DNA from: Salinarimonas sp.
GTDB taxonomy: Bacteria; Pseudomonadota; Alphaproteobacteria; Rhizobiales; Beijerinckiaceae
Reading direction: 5' to 3'
Assembly (NCBI GenBank): GCA_020832565.1
Contig: JAFIEI010000027.1
Location: 1-49,100 of the forward strand
DNA length: 49,100 nucleotides
The position numbers and the translations under genes were made by a program. Below are positions 45,345-49,100 of the stretch, piece after piece (within the stretch, counting starts at the first letter, position 1; every line of letters starts with the position of its first letter). Below the pieces are notes generated by a model, which had not been told where the DNA came from, searched no databases, and saw nothing but the letters and a program-made list of their open reading frames with translations.

Positions 45345-47711
45345 ATGCTCGGCGCTCTCGACCGCAAGGTCCTGCGCGATCTGTGGCGCCTGAAGGCGCA
45401 GGTGCTCGCCATCGCACTCGTGATGGCGGCGGGTGCGGCTACGCTGATTCTCGCGACCGGCGCTATGCGCTCGCTGGAGGAAACCCGCTCGGCCTATTAC
45501 GAGCGCAACAATTTCGCGGATATCTTCGCAAGTGTCCGCCGGGCTCCAGAGGGCGCTGCCCAGCGCATCGCGGCCCTGCCCGGCATTGCCGCCGTGGAGA
45601 CGCGGATCAGCGAGAATGCGGTGCTCGACATCGAAGGGATGATCGAGCCGGGCAGCGCGCGGCTGCTTTCGCTGCCCGATCGCGAATCCGCGCGCCTCAA
45701 CCGCATCAGCCTCGAGCGCGGTCGCCTGCCCGATCCGGCCCGCCCCGACGAGGTCGTCGTCAATGCCGCATTCGCCGATGCCCATGGCTTCGCGCCGGGC
45801 GATCACTTCGGCGCCATCGTCAACGGGCGAAGCCGTAACCTCGCGATCGTGGGCATCGCCCAGAGCCCGGAATTCATATACGCAATCGGCCCCTGGGACG
45901 TGGTGCCCGACGACCGGCGTTTCGCGGTGGTCTGGATGTCGCGCTCGGCCCTGGCTGCGGCATTCGACCTGCAGGGCGCATTCTCGGAGATCTCGATCCG
46001 GCTTCTGCGCGGGGCCTCGGAACCCGAAGTCATCGCAGCCGTCGATGACGAACTCGCCCGCTATGGCGGCACCGGTGCCCATGGGCGCGACCAGCAGCAG
46101 AGCCATGCCTTCGTTCAGGCCGAGATCGAACAGATCGATGCGCTCAGCCGGGTGCTGCCACCAATCTTTCTCTTCATCGCGGCCTTCCTCGTCAACATGA
46201 CCCTGACGCGCCTGATCGCGCTCGAACGCGAGCAGATCGGCCTGCTCAAGGCAGTCGGCTACGGCTCTGCGGCCATCGCGGCGCATTATCTGAAATTCGC
46301 CGCCGCGATCGCCGCGATCGGCGTCGTGATCGGCGCCGCCGCCGGGACCCTGCTGGCCCGGGGCATGACGGTGATGCTGGTGGAGTTCTTCCACTTTCCC
46401 TACCTGCTCTTCACCACGGGCGCCGATCTCTATCTGATCGCCTTCCTCGCCACGATCGCCGCAGCGAGCATCGGCGCGCTGAAGGCGGTCTGGAGCGTTC
46501 TCGGACTCGCGCCCGCCGTCGCCATGCAGCCCCCCGCGCCGCCGCGCTTCCGGCGCATCCTGCCGGGCTGGTTCGACGTTGCCGTCCTCGTCCCCAAGAC
46601 CGCGATCATGATCGGACGCAACATGATGCGCGCGCCGCTGCGCGCCGGCATGACCGTGCTGGGCATGGCGCTCTCCGTCGCAATCCTGATCGGATCGCTG
46701 TTTCTGGTGGATTCGATCTACGAGATGCTGGAAGTGCACTACTTCCAGGCCGAGCGGCAGCACGCGACCGTCAACTTCACCCGCGAGGCGCCCGAAGGCG
46801 CGCTGTATACGCTGGCGCGATGGCCCGGCGTCTTTACCGTCGAAGGGCAGCGCGTCGTCGCCGCGCGCCTGCGCAACGGGCATCGCGAGCACCTGACGCA
46901 GATCACGGGCATGCCGGAACGGGGCGAGCTGGCCCGCGCCCTCGATGCCGATCACCGCCCGCTCACCCTGCCCGACCGGGGTATCGTGCCGAGCGCCGCG
47001 CTGGCCGCGAAGCTCGGCGTCGATCGCGGCGACATGCTCGAGGTGAGTTTCCTCCAGGGCGGGCGCCGCACCGTCATGCTCGAAGTCACCGATCTCGCCC
47101 ACACCTATATCGGGCTCGGCGCCTTCATCGAGATCGGTGCGGTCAACCGCGCCATGCGCGAGGGGCGCATCGTCACCGGCGCGCATTTCAGCTTCGACGA
47201 GACAGCCGTCGACGAACTCTACGAACGCGTGAAGCAATCGCCGCTGATCGGGGCGATCGGCCTCCAGCGCGTATCACTGGCCAACTTCCGGCAGGTGATG
47301 GACGAGTTGCTATGGGTGTCGATGAGCATCTATGTGATCCTTGCCGTCGTGATCGCCTTCGGCGTCGTCTACAACAGCGCCCGCATCCAGCTCTCGGAGC
47401 GCGCCCGCGAACTGGCCTCGCTGCGGGTGCTCGGTTTCACGCGCGGGGAAGTCTCCTGGATTTTGCTGGGCGAATTGATCGTGCTGACGCTGATCGCGAT
47501 CCCGTTCGGCTGGTTGCTCGGCTACGGCCTCGCCATCGTGATGCTCGAGGAATATGCCAGCGACCTGTTTCGCCTGCCCTTCGTGATCTCGCACGCGACC
47601 TTCGCCACGGCCAGCGCCGTGGTGCTGGGGGCCGCGACCTTCTCCGCGCTGGTGGTGCGCCGGCGTATCGATCGCCTCGATCTGATCGAAGTTCTCAAGA
47701 CCAGGGAGTAG
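45345..47711 (+). CDS. ABC transporter permease, FtsX/MacB type
   Basis: 788 residues, from the ATG at 45345 with GGAGGG five bases upstream. Two FtsX-like core domains, each with an N-terminal helix, a periplasmic domain and three helices: N-terminal anchor at about 20-42 and a helix group at about 250-395, then a second anchor at about 435-455 and C-terminal helices at about 665-780. Typical features: LRDLWRLKAQVLAIALVMAAGAATLILATGAMRSLEETR, MTLTRLIALEREQIGLLKAVGYGSA, and LQLSERARELASLRVLGFTRGEVSWILLGE-like helical linker. It forms an efflux or lipoprotein/peptide export pump with an ATPase and an adaptor. The adaptor follows at once; no ATPase gene is in the window. Confidence 0.87.
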   Translation: MLGALDRKVLRDLWRLKAQVLAIALVMAAGAATLILATGAMRSLEETRSAYYERNNFADIFASVRRAPEGAAQRIAALPGIAAVETRISENAVLDIEGMIEPGSARLLSLPDRESARLNRISLERGRLPDPARPDEVVVNAAFADAHGFAPGDHFGAIVNGRSRNLAIVGIAQSPEFIYAIGPWDVVPDDRRFAVVWMSRSALAAAFDLQGAFSEISIRLLRGASEPEVIAAVDDELARYGGTGAHGRDQQQSHAFVQAEIEQIDALSRVLPPIFLFIAAFLVNMTLTRLIALEREQIGLLKAVGYGSAAIAAHYLKFAAAIAAIGVVIGAAAGTLLARGMTVMLVEFFHFPYLLFTTGADLYLIAFLATIAAASIGALKAVWSVLGLAPAVAMQPPAPPRFRRILPGWFDVAVLVPKTAIMIGRNMMRAPLRAGMTVLGMALSVAILIGSLFLVDSIYEMLEVHYFQAERQHATVNFTREAPEGALYTLARWPGVFTVEGQRVVAARLRNGHREHLTQITGMPERGELARALDADHRPLTLPDRGIVPSAALAAKLGVDRGDMLEVSFLQGGRRTVMLEVTDLAHTYIGLGAFIEIGAVNRAMREGRIVTGAHFSFDETAVDELYERVKQSPLIGAIGLQRVSLANFRQVMDELLWVSMSIYVILAVVIAFGVVYNSARIQLSERARELASLRVLGFTRGEVSWILLGELIVLTLIAIPFGWLLGYGLAIVMLEEYASDLFRLPFVISHATFATASAVVLGAATFSALVVRRRIDRLDLIEVLKTRE

Positions 47712-47715
47712 CCGG

Positions 47716-48966
47716 ATGGCCGAGCAGACTTCGAAAACGCAAACACGGAAAACCTGGCGCAAACGCCTCCTGATCGTCGTGAGCCTCGCCGCCATCGGCG
47801 CCCTCGCTTTCTGGGCCATGCGCCCGCAGCCGATCGGCGTGGATCTCGCCACGATCGATCGCGGCGATCTCGTCATGAGCGTCGAGGATGAGGGGCGCAC
47901 GCGCATCCGCGACATCTATGTCGTTTCGTCGCCGATGGCCGGCAGCGTGCTGCGCTCGCCGCTGGATGTCGGCGACGCTGTCGTGGCGGGGGAGACCGAG
48001 GTCGCCTATATCCGCCCGCTGACACCGGAATTCCTCGATGCACGCTCTCGCGCCGAAGCGGAGGCCGCGATCGAGGCGGCGCGGGCGGCGGTGCAGCTCG
48101 CCAGCGCGCAGGAGCTCGAAGCCTCGGCGGAATGGAGCTTCCAGCAATCGGAACTCAACCGCATCGCCGAGCTTGCGCGGCGCGACATCGTCTCGCAACG
48201 CGAATTCGACCGGGCCCGCGCCGCCGTGAATGCGGCCTCGGCGCGCATGGCCAGCGCCCAGGCGACCCTCACCGTGCGCGAGCGAGAGCTCGAAGCCGCC
48301 CGCGCCCGGCTGACCGCACCGCAGATCGTCGATCCACAGGCCCCGGAAGCCGGTACGGATTGCTGCCTGCGCCTCCATGCGCCGATCACCGGCGAAACCC
48401 TCGCCGTGCATCACCGCAGCGAAACGGTCGTGCGTGCGGGCGAGCCGCTGCTCGAATTCGGCGATCCGCAATTGCTCGAAGCCGAAGTGGAACTGCTGTC
48501 CTCGGAGGCCGTGCGGGTGCGTCCCGGGCTGCGCGCCGAGATCGACGGCTGGGGTGGCGACAACGTGCTCGCCGCGCGTGTCCGCCGCGTGGAATCGGCA
48601 GGTTTTACCAAGGTCTCGGCCTTGGGCATCGAGGAGCAGCGCGTGCGCGTCGTGCTCGATCTCGAGGATCCGCCCTATGCCCGGGACGGGCTCGGCCACG
48701 GCTATCGCATCGTGGCCCGCATCATTCTGGACGAGTTCGAGGATATCGTGCGCGTGCCGCTGGGAGCGCTGTTTCGCCATCAGGGCGATTGGGCGGTATT
48801 TGTCGCCGATGACGACGGCATCGCGCGCCTGCGCCGCATCACGCCGGGCACCCGCGACGGCGCCTTCGCCATCGTCGAAGACGGGCTCGAAACCGGCGAG
48901 CGGGTCATCCTCTATCCCAGCGACCGCATCGCCGACGGGGTCCCGGTCATGGAGCGGGAGGGGTGA
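47716..48966 (+). CDS. Periplasmic adaptor (HlyD/membrane-fusion family)
   Basis: 416 residues. A single N-terminal membrane segment (LLIVVSLAAIGALAFWAM, about 18-35) and a long alpha-helical hairpin (about 100-205, rich in Ala, Glu, Arg, Gln), then lipoyl/beta-barrel segments (DCCLRLHAPITGETLAVHHRSETVVRAGEPLLEFGD; VRVRPGLRAEIDGWGGDNVLAARVRRVE). The RTRIRDIYVVSSPMAGSVLRSPLDVGDAVVAGETEVAYI stretch matches the barrel-sandwich entry. It connects the FtsX-type permease to an outer-membrane exit or acts with it alone. GGGAG overlaps the permease end, so the two genes form an operon. Confidence 0.9.
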   Translation: MAEQTSKTQTRKTWRKRLLIVVSLAAIGALAFWAMRPQPIGVDLATIDRGDLVMSVEDEGRTRIRDIYVVSSPMAGSVLRSPLDVGDAVVAGETEVAYIRPLTPEFLDARSRAEAEAAIEAARAAVQLASAQELEASAEWSFQQSELNRIAELARRDIVSQREFDRARAAVNAASARMASAQATLTVRERELEAARARLTAPQIVDPQAPEAGTDCCLRLHAPITGETLAVHHRSETVVRAGEPLLEFGDPQLLEAEVELLSSEAVRVRPGLRAEIDGWGGDNVLAARVRRVESAGFTKVSALGIEEQRVRVVLDLEDPPYARDGLGHGYRIVARIILDEFEDIVRVPLGALFRHQGDWAVFVADDDGIARLRRITPGTRDGAFAIVEDGLETGERVILYPSDRIADGVPVMEREG

Positions 48967-49100
48967 GCCTGATCGTACCCAAGAACCCCGCGACGGGATT
49001 CGCTCCCCTGAGGGGAGGGAAAGGCGCGCTATATCAACCGCTTGCGAAACAAGGGCGGAACGAACCACCCCATGAAGCTCGCGCCGGATCTCCCTCCCCT

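Noticed and set aside
45222..47237. 671-codon open frame on the minus strand opposite the FtsX permease
   Set aside because: Shadow of the permease gene; no family motifs and same high-GC artefact.
49003..49017. CTCCCC-TGA-GGGGAG hairpin after the adaptor gene
   Set aside because: Six-bp stem with a three-base loop and no T-run on either strand; not called a terminator.
49072..49100. ATG near the right edge (MKLAPDLPP)
   Set aside because: Only nine codons are visible and no good ribosome site precedes it; not enough to call a gene.

Overview
The window is GC-rich bacterial chromosome. An ATP12-type F1-ATPase chaperone gene, short (type 2) argC, anmK, groESL under a CIRCE element, and frequent GTG/TTG starts point to an alphaproteobacterium, most likely Hyphomicrobiales (Rhizobiales). 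That placement is inferred; I cannot name the genus. Nearly everything is ordinary chromosomal content on both strands. I saw no tRNA, rRNA, IS element, prophage or CRISPR array.

Layout. 1-514 (-): 5' part of an unrecognised gene with a 20-residue tandem repeat, behind an unusually AT-rich promoter. 822-4886 (-): pccB, ATP12-like chaperone, an SDR and pdxH. 5022-7847 (+): lipoprotein, DnaJ-type co-chaperone, M19 dipeptidase. 7883-10406 (-): hupE/ureJ-like gene, ureG, anmK. 10491-11747 (+): tyrS. 11773-15667 (-): an SDR, then a three-gene signalling operon (exported molybdopterin-fold-like protein, histidine kinase, LuxR-type regulator). 15938-16414 (+): exported fasciclin protein. 16474-20945 (-): an FtsH protease, prfC, a LutA-like protein. 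21165-26578 (+): CIRCE-groES-groEL, an apparent arginine attenuator, argC, an IlvD/Edd dehydratase. 26660-27370 (-): L,D-transpeptidase lipoprotein. 27519-35923 (-): an eight-gene catabolic cluster (IclR regulator, two-subunit thiamine-diphosphate E1, TRAP transporter, a second thiamine-diphosphate enzyme, an unknown duplicated protein). 36137-38922: a degenerate ChbG/YdjC-like gene, sfsA, DUF3179. 39034-45154: a second L,D-transpeptidase, an alpha/beta hydrolase-OsmC fusion, thrS, yidD and a phosphoribosyltransferase. 45345-48966 (+): an FtsX-type permease and an HlyD-type adaptor.

The strongest candidate for something undescribed is between groEL and argC. A 20-codon ORF with five Arg codons starts where a predicted promoter would begin transcription. 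It is followed by sequences that can form pause, antiterminator and terminator hairpins with the geometry of classical ribosome-mediated attenuation. This would be arginine-responsive control of argC by a leaderless leader peptide. Second are the TRAP/two-ThDP-enzyme cluster with its duplicated GSHG protein, the signalling operon with a Cys-free molybdopterin-fold-like protein, and the tandem-repeat gene at the left edge. All functional statements come from reading the sequence; no database search was run.
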